DNA of 64,000 bases. Source: VMCP01 sp964408945 (GTDB taxonomy: Bacteria > Bacteroidota > Bacteroidia > NS11-12g > UBA955). The notes under the pieces were generated by a model that did no database searches, was not told the DNA's origin, and saw only the letters and a program-made list of their open reading frames with translations. The stretch lies in NCBI GenBank assembly GCA_964408945.1, contig CAYPBJ010000008.1:17283-81282 (forward strand), given 5' to 3'. The position numbers and the translations under genes are program-made. The stretch's first letter is position 1; every line of letters starts with the position of its first letter. This document shows positions 17,561 through 26,788 of the stretch, in pieces.

Positions 17561-19102
17561 ATGAGAAAATTATTACTTGTTGGGTCGTTTGCTTTAGCTT
17601 GTATTTCAAGCATTTCGGCTCAAATTCGTTTCGTTGACAATGTCATCGATCGTTCAAAAGTTTCGGTAACTAAAAATGTTACCTATGCACAAAATTACAC
17701 AGTTCTTTATGGTGATATGGACACCACCAAAGCTGGTCCTCAATTCATGTTGGAGTCCCTAAAAATGGATATTTATGCTCCAAATGATGGTTCAAGCAAT
17801 CGTCCGTTAATTATCTATCTACATACTGGTAGTTTTTTACCCAGATACATCAATAACACACCAACAGGTGCGAAAGACGACAGTGCCACTGTTGAAATGT
17901 GCTATGAATTTGCACGTAAAGGTTATGTTGTTGCATCTATTGCTTACCGTCAAGGGTGGGATCCTCGCTCTTTAGATGAAAATGTTCGTCGTAGCACTAT
18001 CATCAACGCGGCTTATAAAGGTGTTCAAGATTTACACTCTTGCATTCGTTGGTGGAAAGAAAACGTTTCAGCGTTTGGTAATACATTTGGTGTTGACACT
18101 ACCAAATATTGCGTTGGTGGACAAGGAACAGGTTCTTACATCACTTCGGCTTATGCTGCTTTAGATCGTCAGAGCGAAATTGTAATTGATAAATTTAGAA
18201 ACCCAAGCACAGGTGCAGCAATGGTAATGGATGCTATTTGGGGAGATCGTTATGGATATGGTGGAATCACCGTTCCTACTCCACAAGGCGGCCCATTTAA
18301 TATGGTTAACACTCCTGGACATACATCAGACGATGCAAAAATAGCCTTCCAAATTGGAGGTGCATTAGGAGATACATCTTGGTTAGAAAAAGGTGAAATC
18401 CCAATGTTGTGGTCACATTCAGTGAATGACCCATTTGCTCCATACACCACAGGAATGGTCAACGTACCAGGTACCACCCTTCAAGTAGTTGAAGTTTCTG
18501 GTGGATACGATGTAATGGACCGTGCCGATAAATTTGGAAACAACGATGTATTCAAAGGAAAGGTAATGGATGATTATACCCGTGCAGTGAATAAAGTAAA
18601 TAACGGTATTGATGGTTTATATCCTATTGTAGGTTTGGTAAACGCTTCAGGACCATACGAGTGGTGGGATACTGCCGCTATCAAAATGTTGCCTAAACAA
18701 TTCTATCCAGTTGATGCAATTTTGGCTGGTGCAAAAGCTACAAATCCCTATATGAGTAAGAGTCGTGCGTTGTTATTTATTGACAGTTTGCAACGTTATT
18801 TTTCACCTCGTATGGCGGTAGCTATGGGCTTAGTAGAAAGCGTAGGTATTAACAAAATTAACTGGGCTTCTAACGTTACGGTTGCTCCAAACCCAGCTAA
18901 AAATCACCTAACTCTTCACAACAATTGGGAAAACAACAACTTGTTGAGCGCAGAAATCAGAAATATCAACGGACAAAAAGTTCGTTCATTGAATGTTACA
19001 GGAAATCACAATGAGTACACTTTAGATTTACCTGCAGGTATTTACATGATTTCTATGCAATTTGAAAATGGAATGGGTTCTACCAAATTGGTGGTTGAAT
19101 AA
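17561..19102 (+). CDS. Secreted alpha/beta-hydrolase-fold protein with T9SS sorting domain; nucleophile serine replaced
   Basis: The 513-residue protein has a signal peptide (residues 1-20, ending ISA-Q). An alpha/beta-hydrolase region of the carboxylesterase type follows, and residues about 438-513 form a T9SS type A sorting domain (VAPNPAKNHL, INGQKV, LPAGIYMISM). It is therefore probably exported and anchored at the surface. The oxyanion-type motif is HTG (88-90) rather than HGG. The nucleophile elbow reads GQGTG (187-191) instead of GxSxG, with Gly189 where serine is expected. An acid candidate survives in HSVNDPF. It may be a non-catalytic binding protein, or the family may use another residue. 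Confidence 0.75.
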   Translation: MRKLLLVGSFALACISSISAQIRFVDNVIDRSKVSVTKNVTYAQNYTVLYGDMDTTKAGPQFMLESLKMDIYAPNDGSSNRPLIIYLHTGSFLPRYINNTPTGAKDDSATVEMCYEFARKGYVVASIAYRQGWDPRSLDENVRRSTIINAAYKGVQDLHSCIRWWKENVSAFGNTFGVDTTKYCVGGQGTGSYITSAYAALDRQSEIVIDKFRNPSTGAAMVMDAIWGDRYGYGGITVPTPQGGPFNMVNTPGHTSDDAKIAFQIGGALGDTSWLEKGEIPMLWSHSVNDPFAPYTTGMVNVPGTTLQVVEVSGGYDVMDRADKFGNNDVFKGKVMDDYTRAVNKVNNGIDGLYPIVGLVNASGPYEWWDTAAIKMLPKQFYPVDAILAGAKATNPYMSKSRALLFIDSLQRYFSPRMAVAMGLVESVGINKINWASNVTVAPNPAKNHLTLHNNWENNNLLSAEIRNINGQKVRSLNVTGNHNEYTLDLPAGIYMISMQFENGMGSTKLVVE

Positions 19103-19140
19103 CTGATTCATTATCAATTAAAATATTGATTTCACGAAAG

Positions 19141-19170
19141 GGCCGCTTCAAATAAGCGGCCTTTTCTTTT
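19141..19170 (+). terminator. Rho-independent terminator after the hydrolase gene
   Basis: A perfect 8-bp stem, GGCCGCTT and AAGCGGCC, surrounds a five-base loop and is followed by TTTTCTTTT. It sits 38 bases after the hydrolase stop and before the ileS promoter-like box, so it separates the two transcription units. Confidence 0.88.
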
Positions 19171-19184
19171 GGGTCAAAATCACG

Positions 19185-19192
19185 TATTTTTG
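19185..19192 (+). promoter_or_regulatory. -7 box (TATTTTTG) for ileS
   Basis: A perfect TAnnTTTG element lies 17 bases before the ileS ATG and right after the terminator. It probably drives the ileS-dksA-like-lspA-lysS run. Confidence 0.6.
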
Positions 19193-19209
19193 CAGTTTTA
19201 CGTAATTCC

Positions 19210-22200
19210 ATGTATTCTACTCTATCACAACTGAATTGGCCTGAAATAGAGCGTGAAATCCTAAAGTTCTGGGAAGATGAAAAAATCTTCCAAAAGAGCG
19301 TTGATTCTCGCCCAGCAGATAAGTCATTTACCTTCTTTGAAGGACCTCCATCTGCCAACGGAATGCCCGGTATTCACCACGTGATGGCAAGAGCCATGAA
19401 AGATATCTTTTGTCGCTATAAAACCTTACAAGGATACAGAGTTGAAAGAAAAGGGGGTTGGGACACTCACGGATTACCCATAGAATTGCAAGTAGAAAAA
19501 CGCTTAGGGATTCGCAAAGACGATATTGGCACTAAAATCTCTGTGGCTGATTACAACAAAGAATGCCGTAAAGATGTACTTGAATTTAAAGATAAATGGG
19601 ATGACCTCACCAAAAGAATTGGCTTTTGGGTGGATCTTGATAATCCCTATGTCACCTATGAAAATTCATATATAGAGACCCTTTGGAACCTTTTAAAAAA
19701 GCTCTATGATAAGGGTTTGTTGTACAAAGGACACACCATTCAACCGTTTTCACCAGCGGCAGGAACAGGTTTGAGTTCGCACGAATTGAACCAACCCGGT
19801 ACATACCAAATGGTTAAAGATACCACCATTGTTGCTCAATTTAAGCGCACAGGAACTCAAGATGAGTACTTTTTGGCTTGGACAACCACTCCGTGGACGC
19901 TTCCATCCAATACAGCCCTTGCGGTAGGTGCAAAAATTGAATATTCAACCATTGAAACATTTAATCCATATACCGGAGATCTTGTAAAAGTGACATTGGC
20001 AACGGCCCTAGTGAACAAATATTTTACTCCCGAGAATGAAAATGGTGATTTTAGTGCTTATAACAAAGGAGATAAAAACATCCCCTGGAAAAAAATAAAA
20101 TCTGAATTAGGAAAAAACCTAGCCGGTGTTAAATACGAGCAACTTCTTCCCTATGCACAGCCCACTGATGGCGATGCTTTTAGGGTGATCTTGGGAGATT
20201 TCGTAAGTACCGAAGACGGAACTGGTATAGTTCATATTGCCCCTAGTTTTGGTTCTGATGACTTCAGAGTGGCAAAACAGAACGGCATCGGTAGTTTAAC
20301 TTTGGTTAATAGAGAAGGGAAATTTGTTGAAGATGTAGTTGATTTTGCAGGAGAATATGTGAAAGAAGCTTATTTAACAGATTCAGAAAAACTAGAGCAA
20401 GCGCAAAAACAAGGTAGAGATAAATATTTGAGTGTTGATGAAAGAATATCCATCAAACTTAAGACAGAGAATAAAGCATTCAAAGTTGAAAAATACGAAC
20501 ACTCTTACCCCCATTGTTGGAGAACTGATAAGCCAATACTTTACTATCCGTTAGAAAGTTGGTTCATCAAGACTACTGCGGTAAAAGACAGAATGGTTGA
20601 ATTAAACAAAACCATCAATTGGAAACCAAAAAGTACAGGAGAAGGTAGATTTGGTAATTGGTTGGAAAACTTGGTAGATTGGAACTTGAGCAGATCTAGA
20701 TATTGGGGAACCCCACTTCCTATCTGGAGAACTGAAGACCAAACTGAAGAAATTTGCATTGGCAGTTTAGAAGAACTTGTACATGAAATTAAGAAAGCCA
20801 ATGAACTTCTAAAACTGAATCAATCAGTTGATACTGCAAATTTTGATTTGCACAGACCCTTTGTAGATGAAATTACTTTGGTAAGTTCATCCGGCAAACC
20901 CATGAAGCGAGAATCAGACCTGATTGATGTGTGGTTTGACAGCGGGGCGATGCCTTATGCTCAATGGCATTGGCCGTTTGAAAATGAAGATGTTTTTAAG
21001 AAAAACTTCCCAGCCGACTTTATAGCTGAAGGAGTTGACCAAACCAGAGGATGGTTCTTTACACTTCATGCTTTGGGGGTAATGCTCTTTGATGAAGTTG
21101 CCTTTAAGAATGTCATTGCCAACGGATTGGTGCTCGATAAGCACGGAAACAAAATGAGCAAACGATTGGGGAATGCTGTTGATCCGTTTAGCACCGTAGA
21201 GAAATATGGTGCTGATGCCGTAAGATGGTATATGTCTACCAATTCGCAACCTTGGGACAATCTTAAATTCGACCTTGAAGGGGTTGTTGAATCTCAGAGG
21301 AAGTTTTTAGGAACCTTGTACAATACTTATTCGTTCTTTGCAATTTACGCGAACATAGACAGTTATAAATATTCTGAAAAAAACGAAATTTCTACAGACC
21401 AACGCACAGAATTAGATCGTTGGATTTTGAGTAAACTTCATTCATTGGTGAAGGAGGTTGAAGAATCTTTAAATGATTACGACCCTACCAGAGCATCAAG
21501 AGCCATCGAAGAGTTTGTAGGAGAACAACTAAGCAACTGGTTTGTTAGATTGTCTCGTCGTCGCTTTTGGAAGGGTGAAATGAACGCCGAAAAACAAGCG
21601 GCTTATGATACCCTTTTTGTTTGTTTGGAAACCGTATCTAGGCTAATGTCACCCGTTGCACCATTCTTCGCAGAATGGTTGTTTAAGGCATTAAATGCAC
21701 CACGTAATTTAGACATTCAATCCGTTCACCTGAGTGATTGGCCCAAATACAACCCAGAAATCATCGATCCGCTCTTAGAATCTCAAATGGAAAAAGCGCA
21801 AAGGGTTTGCTCCTTGGTATTATCGTTGAGAAAGAAAGAAAAAATTAAGGTTAGGCAGCCCCTTCAGAAGGTTTTAATTCCAGCTTTGTCTGAAAAAATG
21901 CAACAAGAATTGGTGAATGTTTCTGATATCATAAAGTCTGAGGTAAACGTAAAGGAAATTGAATTTTTAGCCGCTGACAATCAACTTCTAGTTAAAAGGG
22001 TTAAGCCCAATTTTAAGTCCCTCGGAAAGCAATTAGGTCCACATATGAAGAAGGCGGCTGAGTTAATCGCAGCTTTTGGACCTAACGAAATTACCGTATT
22101 AGAGAGTAATGGTGAGATCTGCATAACTTTACCTGAGTTGGGCGAAGTAAAAATCAACCTAACGGATGTAGAGATAAGCGCTCAAGATATGCCGGGTTGG

Positions 22201-22512
22201 TTGGTAGCTAATGAAGGCGATATTACAGTGGCTCTAGATATTCATATTTCTGAAGCACTTTTACAAGAAGGTATTGCAAGAGAATTGGTTAATAGAATTC
22301 AAAATATCAGAAAAGAATCTGATTTTGAGGTAACCGATAAAATCAGTGTTCAATATAAAGCTGAGGAGCATGTTGTTAACAGTATAGTAGCATTTTACGA
22401 TTATATTTGTAAAGAAGTACTTGCAATAAAAATTGAGTTTAACGATAATTGTACCACACACGCTACCGATGTTTATGAAACTGAGGTATTTATAGATATC
22501 CAAAAAGCATAA
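19210..22512 (+). CDS. ileS: Isoleucyl-tRNA synthetase, GXHH-type
   Basis: The 1100-residue class I synthetase charges tRNA-Ile and edits valine. The first signature reads GMPGIHHVMAR, so residues 54-57 are GIHH instead of the usual HxGH. The KMSKS loop is NKMSKRLGNAVDP at about residues 648-652. The editing CP1 domain (WTTTPWTLPSNTALAV) and the C-terminal anticodon domain are present. Size and motif fit the IleRS2-like type, in which a GXHH swap has been tied to extreme mupirocin resistance. The next gene starts 12 bases downstream. Confidence 0.97.
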   Translation: MYSTLSQLNWPEIEREILKFWEDEKIFQKSVDSRPADKSFTFFEGPPSANGMPGIHHVMARAMKDIFCRYKTLQGYRVERKGGWDTHGLPIELQVEKRLGIRKDDIGTKISVADYNKECRKDVLEFKDKWDDLTKRIGFWVDLDNPYVTYENSYIETLWNLLKKLYDKGLLYKGHTIQPFSPAAGTGLSSHELNQPGTYQMVKDTTIVAQFKRTGTQDEYFLAWTTTPWTLPSNTALAVGAKIEYSTIETFNPYTGDLVKVTLATALVNKYFTPENENGDFSAYNKGDKNIPWKKIKSELGKNLAGVKYEQLLPYAQPTDGDAFRVILGDFVSTEDGTGIVHIAPSFGSDDFRVAKQNGIGSLTLVNREGKFVEDVVDFAGEYVKEAYLTDSEKLEQAQKQGRDKYLSVDERISIKLKTENKAFKVEKYEHSYPHCWRTDKPILYYPLESWFIKTTAVKDRMVELNKTINWKPKSTGEGRFGNWLENLVDWNLSRSRYWGTPLPIWRTEDQTEEICIGSLEELVHEIKKANELLKLNQSVDTANFDLHRPFVDEITLVSSSGKPMKRESDLIDVWFDSGAMPYAQWHWPFENEDVFKKNFPADFIAEGVDQTRGWFFTLHALGVMLFDEVAFKNVIANGLVLDKHGNKMSKRLGNAVDPFSTVEKYGADAVRWYMSTNSQPWDNLKFDLEGVVESQRKFLGTLYNTYSFFAIYANIDSYKYSEKNEISTDQRTELDRWILSKLHSLVKEVEESLNDYDPTRASRAIEEFVGEQLSNWFVRLSRRRFWKGEMNAEKQAAYDTLFVCLETVSRLMSPVAPFFAEWLFKALNAPRNLDIQSVHLSDWPKYNPEIIDPLLESQMEKAQRVCSLVLSLRKKEKIKVRQPLQKVLIPALSEKMQQELVNVSDIIKSEVNVKEIEFLAADNQLLVKRVKPNFKSLGKQLGPHMKKAAELIAAFGPNEITVLESNGEICITLPELGEVKINLTDVEISAQDMPGWLVANEGDITVALDIHISEALLQEGIARELVNRIQNIRKESDFEVTDKISVQYKAEEHVVNSIVAFYDYICKEVLAIKIEFNDNCTTHATDVYETEVFIDIQKA

Positions 22513-22524
22513 CTCTTTAAACCT

Positions 22525-22902
22525 ATGGAAAAAGAAAAAACTCGCTACAACGACGAAGAATTAGAAGAATTCAAAAACTTGATACAAGCAAAATTAGACC
22601 GAGCAAAAGAGGAATTTAAAACACTTCAAGGTCAGCTGAAGTCAGGCAATGAAAATGGCACCGATTCAACAAACAATAATTATTTAACCCTTGACGATGG
22701 CGCTGAAACCGCTGAAAAGGAAAAAATAAATCAATTGGCTGCACACCAATTGAAATTCATCAAAAGTTTGGAAGCTGCAATGGTTCGTATTCACAACAAA
22801 ACATACGGCATTTGTAAAACTACCGGAAAATTGATTCCTGCTGAAAGATTGAGAGTGGTTCCACACACCACTGAAACGGTTGAAGCGAAGAACCGCAGGT
22901 AA
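22525..22902 (+). CDS. DksA/TraR-like protein with degenerate zinc finger
   Basis: The 125-residue protein has an acidic and basic coiled-coil N-terminal half and the DksA/TraR C-terminal region YGICKTTGKLIPAERLRVVP. Family members bind in the RNA polymerase secondary channel and, with ppGpp, tune transcription. Only one of the four zinc-ligand cysteines is seen, with the following CxxC partner replaced by T, as in many Bacteroidota homologues. The gene ends seven bases before lspA, a common arrangement in this phylum. Confidence 0.85.
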   Translation: MEKEKTRYNDEELEEFKNLIQAKLDRAKEEFKTLQGQLKSGNENGTDSTNNNYLTLDDGAETAEKEKINQLAAHQLKFIKSLEAAMVRIHNKTYGICKTTGKLIPAERLRVVPHTTETVEAKNRR

Positions 22903-22909
22903 GTTGAAT

Positions 22910-23578
22910 ATGTCGTTTTTTAACAATATCGCCCCTAAAAAGGCTTGGACAATTGCATTGTCTGTCGTATTCGTTGGACTTCTCATTGATCAAATCATTA
23001 AAGTGTACGTAAAAACCCATTTCGTTTATGGTGAAACATACCCTTTATTTGGAGACTGGTTTAAGATTTATTTCATTGAAAATGACGGCATGGCCTACGG
23101 TATCACTCTGTTCGGCGGAGGAAAAGTAGGGAAACTGTTTCTCACCTTCTTCCGAATCGCAGTTTCTATTTTCGGATTCTTCTATCTGAAAGCCATGATT
23201 CGCGAAAAAAGTCCGTTTGGGTTGATTTTTTCCATATCATTAATATTAACAGGAGCCATCGGAAACATCATTGATTCAGTGTTTTACGGCGTCATTTTTG
23301 ACGATATTAATGGTTACGTTGCAAGTTGGTTTGAAGGACATGTAGTAGACATGTTCTATGCGCCCCTTTGGGAAGGCGTATTGCCAGAATGGATTCCTTT
23401 CAGTGGTGGGGAGCATTTTGTGTTCTTCGCCCCCATCTGGAATTTTGCAGATGCATGCATTACTGTAGGTGTTGCAACCCTATTGATTGCTCGAAATCAG
23501 TTTGAACTTCCATCGGTAAAAATAGTTTTTCCAAAAAAAGCAGCTAAAGATCCTTCATCAGAAGATTCTGAAGGTTAA
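22910..23578 (+). CDS. lspA: Lipoprotein signal peptidase (signal peptidase II)
   Basis: The 222-residue inner-membrane aspartyl protease cleaves lipoprotein signal peptides. It has four hydrophobic segments, the conserved NDGMAYG loop, and the catalytic aspartates in GNIIDSVFYG and FNFADACITVG. An insertion of about 40 residues separates the two aspartates, as in other Bacteroidota. The ATG at 22910 is chosen over an upstream TTG that would overlap the preceding gene. It processes, among others, the lipoproteins predicted elsewhere in this window. Confidence 0.95.
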   Translation: MSFFNNIAPKKAWTIALSVVFVGLLIDQIIKVYVKTHFVYGETYPLFGDWFKIYFIENDGMAYGITLFGGGKVGKLFLTFFRIAVSIFGFFYLKAMIREKSPFGLIFSISLILTGAIGNIIDSVFYGVIFDDINGYVASWFEGHVVDMFYAPLWEGVLPEWIPFSGGEHFVFFAPIWNFADACITVGVATLLIARNQFELPSVKIVFPKKAAKDPSSEDSEG

Positions 23579-23583
23579 CTTTG
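23576..23583 (+). promoter_or_regulatory. -7 box (TAACTTTG) for lysS, overlapping the lspA stop
   Basis: A perfect TAnnTTTG element whose first three bases are the lspA stop codon TAA. It ends 10 bases before the lysS ATG, so lysS may have its own promoter inside the operon. Confidence 0.5.
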
Positions 23584-23593
23584 CAGCTGATTC

Positions 23594-25108
23594 ATGGAAC
23601 CTTCTTTTAACGAACAACAACTGCTTCGTCGTCAATCGCTTGACGAATTGCGTGCATTGGGCATTGATCCCTACCCTGCTGAACTATTTCCGGTAAACAC
23701 CACTGCCGATGAAATTAAAAATGAATTTCCGTCTAATCCTGAGAAATTCAAACATACCGTAATTGCCGGTAGAATGATGGCTAGACGCATCATGGGCAAG
23801 GCTGCATTTGCAGTAATTCAAGATAGCACCTCCAAAATTCAAGTTTACATTAACCGAGACGAAGTTTGTCCTGGTGAAGACAAAGAATTGTACAATACCG
23901 TATTTAAAAAACTCCTCGACATTGGCGATATTCTTGGTTTCGAGGGATATGTATTCAGCACTCAAACTGGAGAGACTACTCTACATGTACAGTCGTTCAA
24001 ATTGCTTTCTAAGTGCTTAAATCCACTTCCACTTCCGAAAGAAAAAGACGGCGTTGTATTTGATGCTTTCACTGATCCTGAGGCACGCTACCGCATGCGC
24101 TATGTGGATCTAGTAGTAAATCCTCAGCACAAAGAAATATTCCTAAAAAGAACCAGAATCATTCAGTCGTTGAGAAATACTTTCAATGATCGCGGATATT
24201 TAGAGGTTGAAACACCCACATTGCAAGCGGTACATGGCGGAGCAACAGCGCGCCCCTTCGAGACACACCACAATGCTCTAGACATGAAATTGTATTTGAG
24301 AATTGCCAATGAACTTTATTTGAAGAGATTGATTGTGGGCGGATTTGATGGTGTTTACGAATTTGCAAAAAACTTCAGAAATGAAGGTATTGACAGAACC
24401 CACAACCCTGAATTTACAGGATTGGAAATCTATGTAGCCTACAAAGACTATTATTGGATGATGGATTTTGTTGAAGAAATGATTGAAAAATGTGCCAATG
24501 ACGTTAACGGAACAACTACTGCCGTTGTTGGAGAAAATGAAATCAGCTTTGCTCGTCCATACCAAAGATTGACTATGGCAGAAGCCATTTTGAAATACAG
24601 CGGATTTAATATTGAAGGAAAAACTGAACAGGAGTTGGGTGATTTCGCAAAGAGTATTGGATGTGAAATAACATCCAAAATGGGATATGGGAAATTGATA
24701 GATGAGATCTTCGGGGCTACTGCTGAGAAACATTTAATTCAGCCTACATTCATCACTGATTATCCCATCGAAATGAGTCCTTTAACCAAAAAACACCGCA
24801 GCAAAGCTGGTTTGGTTGAGCGTTTCGAACTGTTTGTAAATGGAAAAGAAATTGCCAACGCCTACACAGAGTTAAATGATCCTATAGACCAAAAGGAACG
24901 GTTTGAAGAACAATTGGTATTGGCAGAAAGAGGAGATGATGAAGCTATGGCGATGGATCACGACTTTATTCGTGCCTTGGAATACGGTATGCCACCAACC
25001 AGCGGATTGGGTGTGGGTATTGATCGTTTAACCATGATGTTGACCAATCAAGCATCCATTCAAGAGGTGTTGTTCTTCCCTCAAATGAGGCCTGAAAATC
25101 ACGGGTAA
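23594..25108 (+). CDS. lysS: Lysyl-tRNA synthetase, class II
   Basis: The 504-residue class II enzyme charges tRNA-Lys. The N-terminal OB-fold anticodon domain contains TVIAGRMMARRIMGKAAFAVIQD. The catalytic domain carries RFEL and DIDRLTMM-like motifs (GVGIDRLTMMLTNQASIQEVLFFPQMRP). EVETPTLQ and FRNEGIDRTHNPEFT are the class II motif 1 and 2 regions. Length is normal. A small gene begins four bases after the stop. Confidence 0.97.
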   Translation: MEPSFNEQQLLRRQSLDELRALGIDPYPAELFPVNTTADEIKNEFPSNPEKFKHTVIAGRMMARRIMGKAAFAVIQDSTSKIQVYINRDEVCPGEDKELYNTVFKKLLDIGDILGFEGYVFSTQTGETTLHVQSFKLLSKCLNPLPLPKEKDGVVFDAFTDPEARYRMRYVDLVVNPQHKEIFLKRTRIIQSLRNTFNDRGYLEVETPTLQAVHGGATARPFETHHNALDMKLYLRIANELYLKRLIVGGFDGVYEFAKNFRNEGIDRTHNPEFTGLEIYVAYKDYYWMMDFVEEMIEKCANDVNGTTTAVVGENEISFARPYQRLTMAEAILKYSGFNIEGKTEQELGDFAKSIGCEITSKMGYGKLIDEIFGATAEKHLIQPTFITDYPIEMSPLTKKHRSKAGLVERFELFVNGKEIANAYTELNDPIDQKERFEEQLVLAERGDDEAMAMDHDFIRALEYGMPPTSGLGVGIDRLTMMLTNQASIQEVLFFPQMRPENHG

Positions 25109-25112
25109 TTCC

Positions 25113-25373
25113 ATGATTGAAATTGGGAAAGACGAACTGTTGGTGATGAGTCGTTTGATTCACGTCGAAACTTTACAGCAAGTCGTCGAAGAAATTGATC
25201 TCAGTCGACCTGTTGTAATAGATATTGTGAAGCAATTATTGCACTATCGATATGTTAAAGCTCTTGACCTGTCAAACAATCAACGACTCACTTTTAATGT
25301 TGATCAAATTCTTCAAACCCGTTTTCAATTAACCGCAAAAGGCTATGAAGAGTTGGAAGCCCAATCAAATTAA
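25113..25373 (+). CDS. Small winged-helix-like protein of unknown function
   Basis: The 86-residue product has no family I recognise firmly. Its predicted pattern of helices (LLVMSRLIHVETLQQVVEEI, then VVIDIVKQLLHYRYVKAL), a short strand pair, and a final AKGYEELEA helix resembles a winged helix-turn-helix. It begins four bases after lysS and ends just before the gltA promoter-like box, so it is probably co-transcribed with lysS. A DNA- or RNA-binding role is a guess from the fold pattern. Confidence 0.6.
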   Translation: MIEIGKDELLVMSRLIHVETLQQVVEEIDLSRPVVIDIVKQLLHYRYVKALDLSNNQRLTFNVDQILQTRFQLTAKGYEELEAQSN

Positions 25374-25375
25374 AG

Positions 25376-25383
25376 TATATTTG
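25376..25383 (+). promoter_or_regulatory. -7 box (TATATTTG) for gltA
   Basis: A perfect TAnnTTTG box lies 27 bases before the gltA ATG and just after the stop of the small upstream gene. It gives gltA a leader of roughly 20 bases. Confidence 0.6.
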
Positions 25384-25410
25384 TAAAAACCTAGAAATTC
25401 ACCAAAGAAT

Positions 25411-26703
25411 ATGTCAGAAAAAGCCAAAATCATCTTAGAAGGAAACGAGTTTGAATTACCCGTAATCACAGGTTCAGAGGGCGAAAAAGCCATTGATATT
25501 GGAAAATTACGCGACTTAACCGGATATATTACCTTAGACTCTGGTTTTAAAAATACCGGTGCTACCACCAGTGGAATTACCTTCTTGGATGGTGAATTGG
25601 GTATTCTTCGCCACAGAGGCTACGACATTGAAGATTTGGCTGCTAATTGTAGCTTTTTGGAAGTTTCTTACTTAATCCTGAATGGAGAACTTCCAACAGC
25701 TGAACAATTATCAGAGTTTGAAGCTAAAATTTCTGAACATACATTGGTAAATGAAGGGTTAGAAGCAATGTTCAAAGCATTCCCAACGGGTAGTCACCCC
25801 ATGGGACAGTTGAGCAGCATGATTTCTTCGTTGAGTCTTTATTATCCAAAATCTTTAGATCCTAACCGCCCAGAAGAAGCAGTAAAAAGAACCATCATTC
25901 GTTTGATGGCTAAAATGCCAACCATCTGCGCTATGATTTACAAAAAGCGCAACGGACACCCTTTGGTATACCCTAATAATAAATTGGATTATGTGACCAA
26001 CTTCTTGAACATGACATTTGGTCAAGTTGCTGATCCTAGCTATATGGCTGACCCAGTTATTGTGGATGCAATGAATAAATTGCTCATCTTGCACGCTGAC
26101 CACGAACAAAACTGCTCTGCAAGCACCGTTCGTGTGGTAGGAAGTTCTCAAGCAAACTTATATAGCAGTATTTCTGCAGGTATCAACGCTCTTTGGGGTC
26201 CTTTGCACGGAGGTGCAAACCAAGAGGTATTGGAAATGTTAGAAGACATTAAGAATGACGGCGGAGATGTTGAAAAATACATCAATAAAGCAAAAGATAA
26301 AAACGATCCTTTCCGTTTGATGGGATTCGGGCACCGTGTATACAAAAACTTCGACCCACGTGCTAAAATCATTAAGAAAGCATGTGACGATGTTCTTGCT
26401 AAATTGGGTGTAAACGACCCTATTCTAGAAATTGCCAAGAAATTGGAAGAAGCAGCCCTGAATGATCCTTATTTCGTAGAACGTAAACTGTTCCCGAACG
26501 TTGATTTCTACTCGGGTATCATATACAGAGCTTTAGGTTTCCCAACCGATTTCTTTACCGTTCTATTTGCTTTGGGACGTTTACCTGGTTGGATTGCACA
26601 GTGGCAGGAAATGCGCACAGACAAGCAACCTATTGCACGCCCCCGTCAAATCTACACAGGTGCTGCTCCACGCCCCTTTGTTAGAATGAACGATAGAGCC
26701 TAA
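25411..26703 (+). CDS. gltA: Citrate synthase
   Basis: The 430-residue type II-like citrate synthase condenses oxaloacetate and acetyl-CoA at the head of the TCA cycle. The catalytic histidines are in HADHEQNCSASTVR and the GPLHGGANQEV loop, and the aspartate is in the C-terminal region FPNVDFYSGIIY. The substrate loop MGFGHRVYKNFDPRA is intact. The N-terminal extension is that of the larger gram-negative form, which is often NADH-inhibited. It has its own promoter-like box and is followed by a TonB receptor operon. Confidence 0.97.
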   Translation: MSEKAKIILEGNEFELPVITGSEGEKAIDIGKLRDLTGYITLDSGFKNTGATTSGITFLDGELGILRHRGYDIEDLAANCSFLEVSYLILNGELPTAEQLSEFEAKISEHTLVNEGLEAMFKAFPTGSHPMGQLSSMISSLSLYYPKSLDPNRPEEAVKRTIIRLMAKMPTICAMIYKKRNGHPLVYPNNKLDYVTNFLNMTFGQVADPSYMADPVIVDAMNKLLILHADHEQNCSASTVRVVGSSQANLYSSISAGINALWGPLHGGANQEVLEMLEDIKNDGGDVEKYINKAKDKNDPFRLMGFGHRVYKNFDPRAKIIKKACDDVLAKLGVNDPILEIAKKLEEAALNDPYFVERKLFPNVDFYSGIIYRALGFPTDFFTVLFALGRLPGWIAQWQEMRTDKQPIARPRQIYTGAAPRPFVRMNDRA

Positions 26704-26751
26704 TTTCAGCGGATTTTTCGCTATTTTCCTCGTTTCCAAAACTTTCAAAGT

Positions 26752-26770
26752 CCCTTAAGGGTTACTTTTG
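26752..26770 (+). promoter_or_regulatory. -7 box (TACTTTTG) with adjacent CCCTTAAGGG palindrome
   Basis: A perfect TAnnTTTG box lies at 26763-26770, 18 bases before the receptor ATG. Immediately upstream is the perfect 10-bp palindrome CCCTTAAGGG (26752-26761), in the spacer between the -33 and -7 positions. It could be an operator controlling receptor expression; this is inference. Confidence 0.4.
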
Positions 26771-26788
26771 CACGCCTTGAGCGCATGT

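Noticed and set aside
22525..22902. Pseudogene reading of the DksA-like gene because zinc cysteines are lost
   Set aside because: The reading frame is intact and the same loss is common in Bacteroidota homologues next to lspA.
26706..26735. Weak hairpin after gltA (AGCG and CGCT) as a terminator
   Set aside because: Only four base pairs and no clear run of T; not listed as a terminator.
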